64,000 bases of DNA from a bacterium (GTDB lineage Bacteria; Planctomycetota; UBA1135; UBA2386): positions 310,001 to 374,000 of the forward strand of contig JAUILN010000007.1 in assembly GCA_030432695.1 (NCBI GenBank), written 5' to 3'. The number at the start of each line of letters is the position of its first letter. The first letter of the stretch is position 1. Position numbers and translations under genes: made by a program. The notes beneath the pieces are model-generated. The model saw only the letters and a list, made by a program, of their open reading frames with translations, searched no databases and was not told where the DNA came from. Shown one piece after another: positions 51,974 through 61,123 of this stretch.

Positions 51974-54430
51974 ATGCCCAGGATCCAGCCCCTCGTCGTC
52001 GCGGGCGCCGTCGCTGCCGCTCTACCCGCTCAGCAATTCGCTGCGTCGCCGAATGCCCATGTGGAGGCCCACGAGGTCCGCGGCGCCTCCTCCTACCAGG
52101 GAGTCGCCCTCGACCTCGACCGCGACGGCGACCAGGACTTCGCGGTGGCCGACGGCACCCTGCTCCGCAACGACGGCACCGGCCTGTTGCACGCCGTGGC
52201 GCCGGGCCAGGCCCTGCCGGGAATGGGGGTCAATGCCCGTCTCGCGGCCGGAGACGTGGACGGCGACGGCGTCGTGGACCTCGTGCGCTTCGAAGGCCGC
52301 TTCGCGTTGTTCCATCGGGTCGCCCGCGGCGGCGGCCTGCTGCCGACGATCGCGATCACCACCTCTGCCACGGGGACGTCCACGAGCCAGACCCTGCTGC
52401 TCGACGTGGACGGCGATGGCGACCTCGACGTCTACTACGGCGGCCTGCACCGCCAGCTCAGCCTCACCAACTGGAGTCTCACGCAGGTCCCCGCGTTGGC
52501 GAACGCCAACTTCATGGCCGGCGGCGACGTCGACGGAGATGGCGACGACGACATCGTCTTCCTCAACAACTACCCCGGGATGGCCCGGAGCGACGGCAAC
52601 GGGACCTTCACGGACGTGACCGCGAGCGCATTCCCGGGCCCGGTCACCCCCTCGTTCTTCGTCCGGGCCGAACTGGCCGACATGGACGGCGATGGCGACC
52701 TCGACCTGCTTGCACTGCGCGAGACCTCGACCGGGGACCTTTATCTGAACGACGGCTCCGGCGTGTTCCGCCACGATGCCTCGCGCCCGCTGCCCAGGGT
52801 ACACCCGGACCTGATGGCGGTGCTCGACCTCGACGCCGACGGCGCGAGCGAGCTGGTGCTCGGCTACGACCCGGCCGTGCCGGCCCGCCGTGGCTCGTTG
52901 TGGCGCAACGACGGCACCGGCCGGCTGCGCCTGGAGCTGACGAGCACGGTGTTCGGCGGACGACCTGCGCCGATCGACGTCGATGGCGACGGTGACCCGG
53001 ACGTCCTGAGCGACGCGCAGCTCCTCGCCTGGAACGACGGCGGTTCGCGCATGGCCCGTGGCGCGGTGGCGCTGCCGCACCGGCCGCTTCGCCCGATCTT
53101 CGGCGACTTCGACGGCGACGGCGACGCCGACCTGCTGGCCAGTGGCGACCGCATGCTCTGGAACGACGGCGACGGCCGCTTCCTCGTTGCCCCGCCTACG
53201 GCACATCCGGACAGCGGTCAGTTCCTGTGGACCGCCGGGCTCGGCGACCTCGACGGCGACGGGATCGACGACGCGTTGATGGCACTCACGAGCACGGTGG
53301 AACTCTGGCTCGGAGACGGTCGTGGCGGGTTCCGCCGCGCGCCGTCCACCCACCTGCCGCCCGGCCTGACGGCGGTCCGGCGAATCCGCGTGGGCGATGC
53401 CGACGGCGACGGGGATCTCGACGCGGTGCTGGTGGGGGGAACGTTCTTCGACCGCGCCACGCCATTCACCCTGCTGACCAACGACGGCACGAGCCGGTTC
53501 ACCCGAAGCCCGATCCCGGCCGCCCCGCAGTTCAACGCCGACCTGACCGCCTTCGCGGACCTCGACGGCGACGGCGACCTCGACCTGCTGGTAGGTGGAC
53601 CGCGCGCATTGCTCAACGACGGCTCCGGCAACTTCACGTCCCTCGGCAGCGCCGCCCCCGTCTTCCAGCGGACCGAGCGCGCCGGAGACATGGACGGGGA
53701 CGGCGACCTCGACTGCGTCCTGGTCGCCGGTGTGTCGACGGTCAGCTACCGCCCGGAGATCTGGTGGAACGACGGCAGCGGACGGTTTGGCAACCCGACC
53801 GCCTTGCAGCCGAGCGGTGGGATGCTCGTCGACTTCGGCCTCGAGTTGCTCGACTTCGACGACGACGGCGACCTCGATGTCGGCGTGAACACCACCGACG
53901 CCTCCGGCGCGCTACGCAACGAGCCGCTGCTCAACGATGGCTCCGGGCGCTTCTCGCCGGGCCCGCCGGGGCACCACACGGCCCGGACGCTGGCCGGGAC
54001 GCAGGTGGACGTGGATGGCGACGGTGACCTGGACTTCGTCGCCGAGGAGGTGATCCTCAACCGCGACGTCCAGCTCTCGGCCCCACAGGTCGCACGCCTC
54101 GGCGCCGAATACCCGCTGGTCTTCCATTGGAAGCCGGGATACGGGCCGACCAGCGGCGTGTTCGCGCTGGCCTGGCTCGGCCTCGCGACGTTGCCGAATC
54201 CGGCGCCGCTCCCCAGCGGCAGCGGCCTGCTCCGGGTGGACCCGGGTGCGTCGCTGGTCTTCCCGCTGGTCCAGCTCGACGCCCAGGGCACCGCGACGCA
54301 CGTGCACCGCGTGCCGGACGTCCCGGCGCTCGGCGGCCTGGAGATCTACTGCCAGGCGCTGTTCGCACCATCGGCCAATCCGGCCGAGTGGCGGCTGAGC
54401 GGCATCGTGCGCGACGCGGTGCTGCGGTGA
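51974..54430 (+). CDS. Secreted FG-GAP/VCBS calcium-binding beta-propeller protein
   Basis: 818 residues from ATG 51974, which opens signal peptide MPRIQPLVVAGAVAAALPAQ. About 14 repeats carry D-x-D-x-D-G loops (for example DLDRDGDQDF, DVDGDGDLDV, DMDGDGDLDL, DLDGDGIDDA), each followed by strands and LRNDGTG or WNDGGG turns, the pattern of FG-GAP_3 domains. Binding of calcium at these loops would rigidify a propeller outside the cell. The C-terminal 110 residues are a beta-sandwich (PLPSGSGLLRVDPGASLV, then ALGGLEIYCQALF) of the type shared by other secreted proteins here. Likely adhesive or structural. Confidence 0.88.
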   Translation: MPRIQPLVVAGAVAAALPAQQFAASPNAHVEAHEVRGASSYQGVALDLDRDGDQDFAVADGTLLRNDGTGLLHAVAPGQALPGMGVNARLAAGDVDGDGVVDLVRFEGRFALFHRVARGGGLLPTIAITTSATGTSTSQTLLLDVDGDGDLDVYYGGLHRQLSLTNWSLTQVPALANANFMAGGDVDGDGDDDIVFLNNYPGMARSDGNGTFTDVTASAFPGPVTPSFFVRAELADMDGDGDLDLLALRETSTGDLYLNDGSGVFRHDASRPLPRVHPDLMAVLDLDADGASELVLGYDPAVPARRGSLWRNDGTGRLRLELTSTVFGGRPAPIDVDGDGDPDVLSDAQLLAWNDGGSRMARGAVALPHRPLRPIFGDFDGDGDADLLASGDRMLWNDGDGRFLVAPPTAHPDSGQFLWTAGLGDLDGDGIDDALMALTSTVELWLGDGRGGFRRAPSTHLPPGLTAVRRIRVGDADGDGDLDAVLVGGTFFDRATPFTLLTNDGTSRFTRSPIPAAPQFNADLTAFADLDGDGDLDLLVGGPRALLNDGSGNFTSLGSAAPVFQRTERAGDMDGDGDLDCVLVAGVSTVSYRPEIWWNDGSGRFGNPTALQPSGGMLVDFGLELLDFDDDGDLDVGVNTTDASGALRNEPLLNDGSGRFSPGPPGHHTARTLAGTQVDVDGDGDLDFVAEEVILNRDVQLSAPQVARLGAEYPLVFHWKPGYGPTSGVFALAWLGLATLPNPAPLPSGSGLLRVDPGASLVFPLVQLDAQGTATHVHRVPDVPALGGLEIYCQALFAPSANPAEWRLSGIVRDAVLR

Positions 54431-54434
54431 TCCC

Positions 54435-54451
54435 GCAGCGGACCGCGCTGC
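54435..54451. terminator. Hairpin between convergent genes
   Basis: GCAGCG (54435-54440) and CGCTGC (54446-54451) form a perfect 6-bp stem with loop GACCG, in the 31-base gap between the stops of the FG-GAP and protease genes. Possible bidirectional terminator, without a T tract. Confidence 0.4.
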
Positions 54452-54461
54452 GAGAACCGGC

Positions 54462-55532
54462 TCAGTAGCCGGTGTTGATCCAGCGGATGAAGTCGTTGGC
54501 CCGGCCCGACGTGATCCGCACCGACATGTTCACGCTGCTGTACTGCCAGTTGTTGACGCTGATCACGTAGCGACCGCCATTGAGGAAGCGGTAGACGCCA
54601 CCGCCCGACGAGCCGCCGGTCGTGTCGTAGTAGTGGAAGACCACCGGCAGCGTGCTCAGCGGGAAGGTGTCGTTGATCCGGTCGGTGCGGTACTTCTGGA
54701 AGTTGGGGGCGCGGTCCGCGTCGTAGGCGCTGAGGTTGGCGGTCACACCATTGAGGTTCGCGCCGCCCTGGAAGCCGAACCAGCCGACCGTCGACCCGAT
54801 GTTGCGATCGAGCGTGATCATCGCGATGTCGTACTGGTTGTTGCCGCTCTGCGTCCAACCGGTGTAGGTGCGCATGCGGGTCACCCAGGCCGAGCCATAG
54901 GGAGTCGACGAGCCGCTCTGCCCGGGCACGATGCGGATCGACCGGGCCCAGCCGCCGAACTGCGCGCTGTAGACGCAGTGGCCGGCGGTCAGCGCATACT
55001 TCCGATTGACGATCGTGCACGACCCGACGCGCTGCGCGCCGTTCGGGAAGGTCATGAAGATCTTGGCGTTGGCCCGCCACGGATAGGAGGACGCGTTGCT
55101 GATCACCACCCGGTTGTCGGCGCCGATGATCACGTTGGTGTTCTGCGGCTCGTCCTCGAAGCTATCGATCGAGCCGACGAACGGGCTGCTGGCCGACTCG
55201 GGGGCGACCGGCGCGAGACCCGGCACGCTCCCGGCGCCAGGCAGACCGGCAGTGTCCGACGCGAGCGGCGGGAACACCGTGCGGCCGACGATCGGATCGT
55301 GCTCGACGATGCGATTGTCGGTGACCGGCGCGAGGTTCAGCGCCGGGTTCTCGATCGGCGGCACCGACAGCAGCTCCTCGGGCAGGCGGGCGTCCGGATG
55401 GTCGTCGGCCAACGGCGCGGTCATCGGGTGCTGGGGGCCCTGGGCGAACGGCGCGGACTGGGCCGGGACGAGACCGGCGAGGAGGAGTGCGGCGGCGAGG
55501 CCGAGGCGGACGGAGTGGCGAAGCGTGGTCAT
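54462..55532 (-). CDS. Exported trypsin-like serine protease
   Basis: 356 residues from ATG 55532, with AAGGA about 6 bases upstream. The signal peptide is MTTLRHSVRLGLAAALLLAG, cleaved near AQS. A propeptide-like region (about 27-135) is rich in Pro and Asp. The catalytic domain has IVNRKYALTAGHCVY with H185, NNQYDIAMITL with D235, and TTGGSSGGGV with S309 in place of the usual GDSGG. NQYDIAMITL and the SSG form resemble the V8/glutamyl endopeptidase branch of family S1. C-terminal repeats RITSGRANDFIRWI are standard. Probably secreted as a zymogen. Confidence 0.88.
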   Translation of the reverse strand: MTTLRHSVRLGLAAALLLAGLVPAQSAPFAQGPQHPMTAPLADDHPDARLPEELLSVPPIENPALNLAPVTDNRIVEHDPIVGRTVFPPLASDTAGLPGAGSVPGLAPVAPESASSPFVGSIDSFEDEPQNTNVIIGADNRVVISNASSYPWRANAKIFMTFPNGAQRVGSCTIVNRKYALTAGHCVYSAQFGGWARSIRIVPGQSGSSTPYGSAWVTRMRTYTGWTQSGNNQYDIAMITLDRNIGSTVGWFGFQGGANLNGVTANLSAYDADRAPNFQKYRTDRINDTFPLSTLPVVFHYYDTTGGSSGGGVYRFLNGGRYVISVNNWQYSSVNMSVRITSGRANDFIRWINTGY

Positions 55533-55688
55533 GGCGATTCCTTGATCGAGGTGATTCGGATCTGCGCGCCGCACCTGCGACGCGCTCACCGCCCTGCTCG
55601 CCGGACCCGTCGTTTTCCACGTCGACGTCTTCGAAAAATCGGGTTCGGTCCGTCCCAGCCCGCTCGCTCTGGCGATCGAACACTCGCC

Positions 55689-56942
55689 ATGGGTAGTCCA
55701 CGAACCTCCACGACCCCGCGACCCCACACGGTCCTGCTACCCGGTCCGGGCTCGCGCTCCGACTTGGCACTGGTGTCGTCGCCGGAGGCGCTTACCGACG
55801 CACTCCCCGCACCGAGCCTGCTGCGCCGCGGCCTGCAGGCCGGCTTCGCGCCGGCCTTTCCGGCTTGGATCGGTCCCTACCGGATCCTGGAGGAACTCGG
55901 CGCGGGCGGCATGGGCACCGTCCTGCTCGGCGAACAGCGCGAGCCCCTGCGTCGCAAGGTGGCGATCAAGCTGGTGCGCACGGCGGTGAGCAGCCGCGAG
56001 TTCCTGGCACGGTTCGGCACCGAACGCCGCCTGCTGGCATCGATGAGTCATCCGGGGATCGCCCGTCTCCTCGACGCCGGAAGCACCGAGGACGACCGGC
56101 CATGGTTCGCGATGGAGTTCGTCGCCGGCGAGCCGATCACCAGAGTCTGCGTCGAGCGAAGCCTCGACACACGCGCGCGGCTCGGACTGTTCGTGGCGCT
56201 GTGCGATGCCGTCGCTCACGCGCACCGTCGCGGCGTGGTGCATCGGGACCTGAAGCCATCCAACGTGCTGGTCCAGGAGGTCGACGACCGACTCGAAGTC
56301 AAGGTGATCGACTTCGGCCTCGCCAAGACCGTCGACTCGCAGAGCGCCGTGGACGCGGCCCACACCGCATACCCGGCCGCGCTGGGGACTCCCGACTACA
56401 TGAGTCCGGAACAGGCCTCGGGTCGCACCGCGCGGGCGGATGCCCGTGCCGATGTCTATGCACTCGGCGTCCTGCTGCACGAGCTGCTGCACGAAGCCCT
56501 GCCGGGAGAGGGTCCGCGCCGCCGCGTCGATCCCGATCTCGACGCGATCATCGGCCGGTCGCTGAGCCGCAACGCCGGCGCTCGCTACCCCACCGCGCGC
56601 GAGCTGGGTGCCGACGTCCGACGCCACCTCGACCACCGACCGGTCGAAGCCCGGGCGCCCGGCTGTGCCTACCGCCTGCGTCGGTTCGTGCGTCGGCAGC
56701 GCGCCTGGTTCGCCGGGGCCGCGTGCGCCACTGCGCTGCTGCTGCCGTTGCTCGTGATCAGCCTGGATCTGTATCGGGCTGCGGACCGCGAGGCTGCCCG
56801 TGCCTTGGAGGCAGGTGCGCAGGCGGAGAACCAGCTCGAACTCGCACGTGCCCTCGGCGCCCGTCGCGAGCGCGAACTCGACCGGCTACGAGCCGACCTG
56901 CGGCTGGCGGTGGAGCGGCTCGCCGAGCCAGGTCGTCGCTGA
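55689..56942 (+). CDS. Short Hanks-type Ser/Thr kinase with one membrane span
   Basis: 417 residues. Kinase domain at about 62-315: LGAGGMGTVLLGEQ, K94, HRDLKPSN at 185-192, DFG at 208-210, MSPEQASG. A hydrophobic segment (about 340-360, FAGAACATALLLPLLVISLD) is followed only by a 55-residue coiled coil; there is no large sensor, unlike the other three kinases here. It may therefore sense through a partner or the membrane. It converges with the ECF gene 56970-57638 with 27 bases between, rather than lying in tandem with it. Confidence 0.9.
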   Translation: MGSPRTSTTPRPHTVLLPGPGSRSDLALVSSPEALTDALPAPSLLRRGLQAGFAPAFPAWIGPYRILEELGAGGMGTVLLGEQREPLRRKVAIKLVRTAVSSREFLARFGTERRLLASMSHPGIARLLDAGSTEDDRPWFAMEFVAGEPITRVCVERSLDTRARLGLFVALCDAVAHAHRRGVVHRDLKPSNVLVQEVDDRLEVKVIDFGLAKTVDSQSAVDAAHTAYPAALGTPDYMSPEQASGRTARADARADVYALGVLLHELLHEALPGEGPRRRVDPDLDAIIGRSLSRNAGARYPTARELGADVRRHLDHRPVEARAPGCAYRLRRFVRRQRAWFAGAACATALLLPLLVISLDLYRAADREAARALEAGAQAENQLELARALGARRERELDRLRADLRLAVERLAEPGRR

Positions 56943-56969
56943 ATCGCGGCGCCCGCCGTTCCGGGTGAC

Positions 56970-57638
56970 TCAGCCCAACAGACCGAGCAGCCGCTCGCAC
57001 TCGGCGTCGAACGCCTCGCGCGCCCCGCGACCCGGATAGCCGAGCACCTCGCGCATCGCTGCCCGGAACTCGCGACCCGACCGCGCATACTCGCGGTGCA
57101 GCTCGGCAGCAGGCACCGACCAGCGGGCCGCGATCTCGCGGATCGGCAGGCCCTCGGCGAAGCGCAGCTCCAACAGCTCCACCCGACGTCGACGTTCCGG
57201 ATCGGTGGCCTGCGCCCGCATGCGCTCCGCGGAAGCGCGGACCACCGAGTGCGCCAGCGAGCGCTCGAAAACCCGCGATAGCCCACGGTCGGAATCATCT
57301 GCCGGGAATTCGGGGAGCTCGTCACTCGCCGCCTCGCGCACGCTGCGCCGGGCCTGCCGCCGTTCGACCTGTCGCGCGACGTTGTTGACCACGCCGAACA
57401 GGAACGAGTGGAAGGCCCGGCCATCGCGACGCGCACCCGCCAGGGCACCCTGCGGCCGGAAGCACTGCACGAACACGTCCTGCACCGCGTCGTCGACCTC
57501 GCTCGCCCAAGGAGTGCAGCGCCACCGTGCACGCAGGAAGTCGCGCACCACCGGCAGGTAGCACGCCGCGAAGTCCTCACGGCCGGCGGTTCGTCCGGCG
57601 GCGGCGTGCTCGATCATCGTCCAACAGGTCTGGGGCAT
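56970..57638 (-). CDS. RNA polymerase ECF-type sigma factor
   Basis: 222 residues from ATG 57638, with AGGAGGA about 10 bases upstream. Region 2 is ACYLPVVRDFLRARW, VDDAVQDVFVQCF and FHSFLFGVVNNVARQVERR. Region 4 is RVELLELRFAEGLPIREIAARWSV and PAAELHREYARSGREFRAAM. The C-terminal 40 residues extend past region 4. Convergent to a short kinase gene, its probable partner, and downstream of the glycosidase-like gene in the same orientation, so the control region lies in 57639-57770. Confidence 0.85.
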   Translation of the reverse strand: MPQTCWTMIEHAAAGRTAGREDFAACYLPVVRDFLRARWRCTPWASEVDDAVQDVFVQCFRPQGALAGARRDGRAFHSFLFGVVNNVARQVERRQARRSVREAASDELPEFPADDSDRGLSRVFERSLAHSVVRASAERMRAQATDPERRRRVELLELRFAEGLPIREIAARWSVPAAELHREYARSGREFRAAMREVLGYPGRGAREAFDAECERLLGLLG

Positions 57639-57735
57639 CGTGGCTCGTTCCTCCTTGCGACCCTGCGGCGCAGGGGGCGCGGTCGAGGGGAGAACCGTTG
57701 CCGACCGGTGGCTGGCCGCGAATCTGTCGTGGTTC

Positions 57736-57747
57736 GTGCCTGGCACC
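57736..57747. repeat. Palindromic GTGCCTGGCACC element
   Basis: GTGCCTGGCACC is nearly palindromic and resembles the motif in the loop of the 5925-5963 hairpin (GGCGCCAGGCACC) read on the other strand. It lies 24 bases from the end of the 57771 gene, again beside a gene end. Confidence 0.3.
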
Positions 57748-57770
57748 GACTACGACAGACTCTGCTGGGC

Positions 57771-60700
57771 TCAGGCCAGATGCACTCGCACCGTCGCGCG
57801 CCGGTAGCCCGCACCCGGTCCCGGCGTCACGCGCAGCCCATGCCCTCCCACGCGCTCGGCACCCTCGATCGCGGTGACGGTGCGGCCCGGTGTACGCAGG
57901 CTCACCTCGCACGCGTCGCGTAGCTCGAAGTCGAGCGCGACGGTCCCGTCGCCGAGGACCCGGCGTCCGAGGTAGCGGGGTCCCTCGCTCTCGGCACCGA
58001 CCCGGGCGGTCTCGGGCGCGAACCCGACCAGCACGTCGGGCACCACGTCGAACGTCAGCACGTGGTCTCCCGGCGAGAGTTCTGCCTGCACACGGACCCG
58101 CACGCCGTCGCCGACGTCTTCCAGCACCGGGTCGAGCGCGCCGCCGTCGAGGGTCACACCGCGGCACTGCGCCGGTCCCGGCACGAACGGAGCGATCGCC
58201 AGGTTCATCGGCTCGCCCTGCACCGAGATCCGCACCTCGAGACCGGCCCCCTCCGCGCCTCGCGCCACGCTGCCGGCGAGTCGGGTGTCTCCGAGCGCGA
58301 GCCCCGCGAAGGACAACCCATCGAGCACGCCAGGCAACGTCGGCTCGAACACCACCCGCGGCTCCTCGGCCAGGACCCGGAAGCCGAGCACCCCGCGCAA
58401 CAACATCGCGGCCAACGCATCGGTGGTCGCGAGATCGGTGTCGACCCCGGGCTCGAGGCGCTGGTAGCTGTCGCCGTGCAACGGACCGGCTCCCTGCCCC
58501 GGCGCGAAGTCCTCGACCGTGGCGGCGAGCGCGCGAACCCGGGGCCAGGCCGAGTCCGGTCGGCCGTTGAGGAAGTCCGCGAGGGCAGCGGTCGCGGTGG
58601 TGTCGGGGGTGAGCATGCCCGCCTTCCCGGGGTCGTAGCGCGGATCGACCGCGGGCCACTTCCGCACGCCCCAGTCGGTCTGGAACCCCGCGGTCGAGAA
58701 GCGGCGCAGAGCCGCCCCCTCGCTGCCGTGCTCGCCGAGGCCGAGCGCCCAGGGCACGGCACAGGACACTGCCGAGGCTTCCTCGCGAGTGCCCGGTGCA
58801 CCGTCGACACCCGGCGTGAAGGCCAGCGCGTAGCTGCCGTCGTCGACGATCCAGTACCGCTCCCGCAACGCCGTGCGCAGCGCCTCGACCTGCCGCCAAG
58901 CGCGCGTCGTGACCCCGTCCTCCCCGAGCCGCTCGGCACACTCGACCACCGCCGACCAGGCCCGTAGCCGCAGGGCCGTCGAGTGCACGCCGCGTGCGGC
59001 CCGGTCGTCGTCGAACCGCTCCATCCACTCGGCAGCCGCCCGGATCGCCGGCCAGAGTTCGCGAACCAGCTCCAGGTCGCCGGTCCAGGCCAGCCACTGA
59101 CCGACCGCGTCGAGGAATGCCGGAGTCGAGTCCTCGCAGCGATGGATCACCGCGTTCCCGGCCAGCGCGGAGCGCGACGCGATCCGTCCGTCGGCATCCG
59201 CCGAGCCGGCGCTGCGGCGCAGGATCCCGGCGAAGCGCTCGCGGTCCCCGAAGGCGAGCAGACTCGCGCCCATCGACAACGACCGCCGGATGCGCTCGTA
59301 GGTGACCGTGCCGGCAGCAGCGGCACGGTGCAGCACGAATCGCGGCGCACCACCCTCGGCATCGGGGCTGGTGAAGTCGTCGAGGCGGGCGGCGAGCAAC
59401 GTCACCGCGCGGTCGACCGCCGGATCGCCGGTGATGATGCCCAGCCGGGCACACGGCTTCGGATCGTCGGCCGGAGGCTCCGTCACGGCTCCGAACTCGC
59501 CGCGGCCACCGAGCGTGACGGTCAACGCATCGCCCGCCGGTACCGTGAAGCTCCGCCCGAACGCCAGCGCGTCGCCGTCGTCGTGCGACCACGCCCGGGT
59601 CGGTCGGGCATCGGCGACCACGCCGGCGAGTACGTCGAAGCGCACCCCACTCAGCGTCAGGGCCGCGCCATGTCGGGCGCCAGCGCCGGTGCGCGCGCCG
59701 AAGGCCCCGGTCGAGTACGGCCATGCAGGCTCCAGGTCGAGCGCACCCTCCAGGCCCACCCCGAGCGCCGCATCGGCGGCCTCGACGCTGAGCGTGAATC
59801 CGCCGCCCTCGCTCGGCCGCCGCAACCACACCGACCCGCCGGTCGACAGCTCGAAGCGCAGCGCGCGCGGGTGGACCGCGACCCGCACCGGCCGCACCGC
59901 CTCGATCCCCTGCGAATCGAAGAACAGCGCAACGTCGCGCGCGGCGCGGAAGCCCCGGCACCAGACCGACTCGATCACCCCGTCGGCGCGGACGTGCGCG
60001 ATCTGGCCGTCGCGCGCCGCGAGCACGAAGCGGGGCAGCACTCCGGCCTCGCATTCCGGATCCAGTTCGAGGGTCCGCCACAACGGGTCGTCCTCGGCGG
60101 GAGCCTCCTCCGGTAGCGCCACGATCGGCGCGGAGTCCCGACCGCCGGCACGCCACGCGGTGCCCTGGCCGATGCCCGGGGCCAGCCAACCGACCGCCTG
60201 CTCGGCTGCGGTGTCACTCTGCAGGTAGTCGAACAGATCCCCGAGAAAGCGCGCGCGGCGCTCGGCGAGGAACGGATCGCGGTCCTCGAAGTCGATCTCC
60301 AGACCGAGTGCGATCAGGCGCCCGGCGCCGACCTTGAACTCGACCAGGACCGGGCACTCGGCGTCGAACTCCGCCGCGTCGGACGCTTCCGCATCGGGCG
60401 AACCAGCGCGGCGCAGGACCGCGAGCGCGACCGCATCCGAGGGCAGGCTCGCCGGGTCCCAGCCGAACACCCCCTCGGCACCGTCGCCCGCCGCGCGGAG
60501 CAGGTCGACGCCACCCGGCGTCCGGTGGAATAGCGGCTCGCCCGGCATCGCCGCCACGCCGAGCAGCATCCCGCCCGACTCCGGCGCGGTCGCCGGCCGC
60601 GGCCCGGCGCCACCGACCCGACCCACCAGCTCGCACGCGGATCCCGCCAGGACGACCCGTCCCCCGGCTTCCAGGTGCACGCGCAGCGGCTGGTCCCAGC

Positions 60701-60881
60701 CGTCCCAACGCGCTCCAGCGGCGTCCGCGGCGCTCCGCCCGTGGACCCACACCGTCGCTGCCGGATCGATGGGATCGGCGGGCCCCTTGCGCTCCTTGAG
60801 CGGCAGCCGGGACCCGAGGAGTTCGAGGAGGGCATCACGCTCTCCCGCGGCGGGAGAGGACAGGTGCAGGTCGACGTGCAT
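57771..60881 (-). CDS. Six-hairpin (alpha/alpha)6 glycosidase-like protein
   Basis: 1036 residues from ATG 60881, without a signal peptide. The N-terminal part (about 1-330) is a mixed beta region with Trp-rich sequence GRSAADAAGARWDGWD. The middle to C-terminal part is helical with an (alpha/alpha)6 barrel pattern of debranching-type glycosidases: FVLHRAAAAGTVTYERIRRS, AVIHRCEDSTPAFLDAVGQW, LAWTGDLELVRELWPAI, TDWGVRKWPAVDP and YQRLEPGVDTDLATTDAL. The C-terminal 200 residues are a beta-domain. Resembles glycogen-debranching or GH15/GH63-like proteins; catalytic acids were not assigned. Probably acts on intracellular glucans. Confidence 0.7.
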   Translation of the reverse strand: MHVDLHLSSPAAGERDALLELLGSRLPLKERKGPADPIDPAATVWVHGRSAADAAGARWDGWDQPLRVHLEAGGRVVLAGSACELVGRVGGAGPRPATAPESGGMLLGVAAMPGEPLFHRTPGGVDLLRAAGDGAEGVFGWDPASLPSDAVALAVLRRAGSPDAEASDAAEFDAECPVLVEFKVGAGRLIALGLEIDFEDRDPFLAERRARFLGDLFDYLQSDTAAEQAVGWLAPGIGQGTAWRAGGRDSAPIVALPEEAPAEDDPLWRTLELDPECEAGVLPRFVLAARDGQIAHVRADGVIESVWCRGFRAARDVALFFDSQGIEAVRPVRVAVHPRALRFELSTGGSVWLRRPSEGGGFTLSVEAADAALGVGLEGALDLEPAWPYSTGAFGARTGAGARHGAALTLSGVRFDVLAGVVADARPTRAWSHDDGDALAFGRSFTVPAGDALTVTLGGRGEFGAVTEPPADDPKPCARLGIITGDPAVDRAVTLLAARLDDFTSPDAEGGAPRFVLHRAAAAGTVTYERIRRSLSMGASLLAFGDRERFAGILRRSAGSADADGRIASRSALAGNAVIHRCEDSTPAFLDAVGQWLAWTGDLELVRELWPAIRAAAEWMERFDDDRAARGVHSTALRLRAWSAVVECAERLGEDGVTTRAWRQVEALRTALRERYWIVDDGSYALAFTPGVDGAPGTREEASAVSCAVPWALGLGEHGSEGAALRRFSTAGFQTDWGVRKWPAVDPRYDPGKAGMLTPDTTATAALADFLNGRPDSAWPRVRALAATVEDFAPGQGAGPLHGDSYQRLEPGVDTDLATTDALAAMLLRGVLGFRVLAEEPRVVFEPTLPGVLDGLSFAGLALGDTRLAGSVARGAEGAGLEVRISVQGEPMNLAIAPFVPGPAQCRGVTLDGGALDPVLEDVGDGVRVRVQAELSPGDHVLTFDVVPDVLVGFAPETARVGAESEGPRYLGRRVLGDGTVALDFELRDACEVSLRTPGRTVTAIEGAERVGGHGLRVTPGPGAGYRRATVRVHLA

Positions 60882-61062
60882 GATCGGCCGGCCAGCGTCG
60901 CAACCGCGCTCCCCGGCCGCAACGACCCGCCCTGCGCCGCGGGTTCGACAGCGCCTTGGTCTTCCGATCGGGTGAACCTATGTCGGGGTCCGATAAAGAC
61001 CTCGGTCCGGCGCGGATCCGCCCCGGCCGCCGGGGTTTCCTCCCAAGCCCGATCTCAGCGGC

Positions 61063-61068
61063 TAGACT
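61063..61068 (+). promoter_or_regulatory. Candidate -10 element TAGACT for the radical SAM gene
   Basis: TAGACT in GCTAnnnT context, 55 bases before the ATG at 61124. Identical hexamer to the EF-G upstream site. No -35 match. Confidence 0.4.
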
Positions 61069-61123
61069 CTCCGGGCTCGATTCCCAGCGGACCGTAGTCA
61101 CGCCTCGCACCTCGCTCCACACC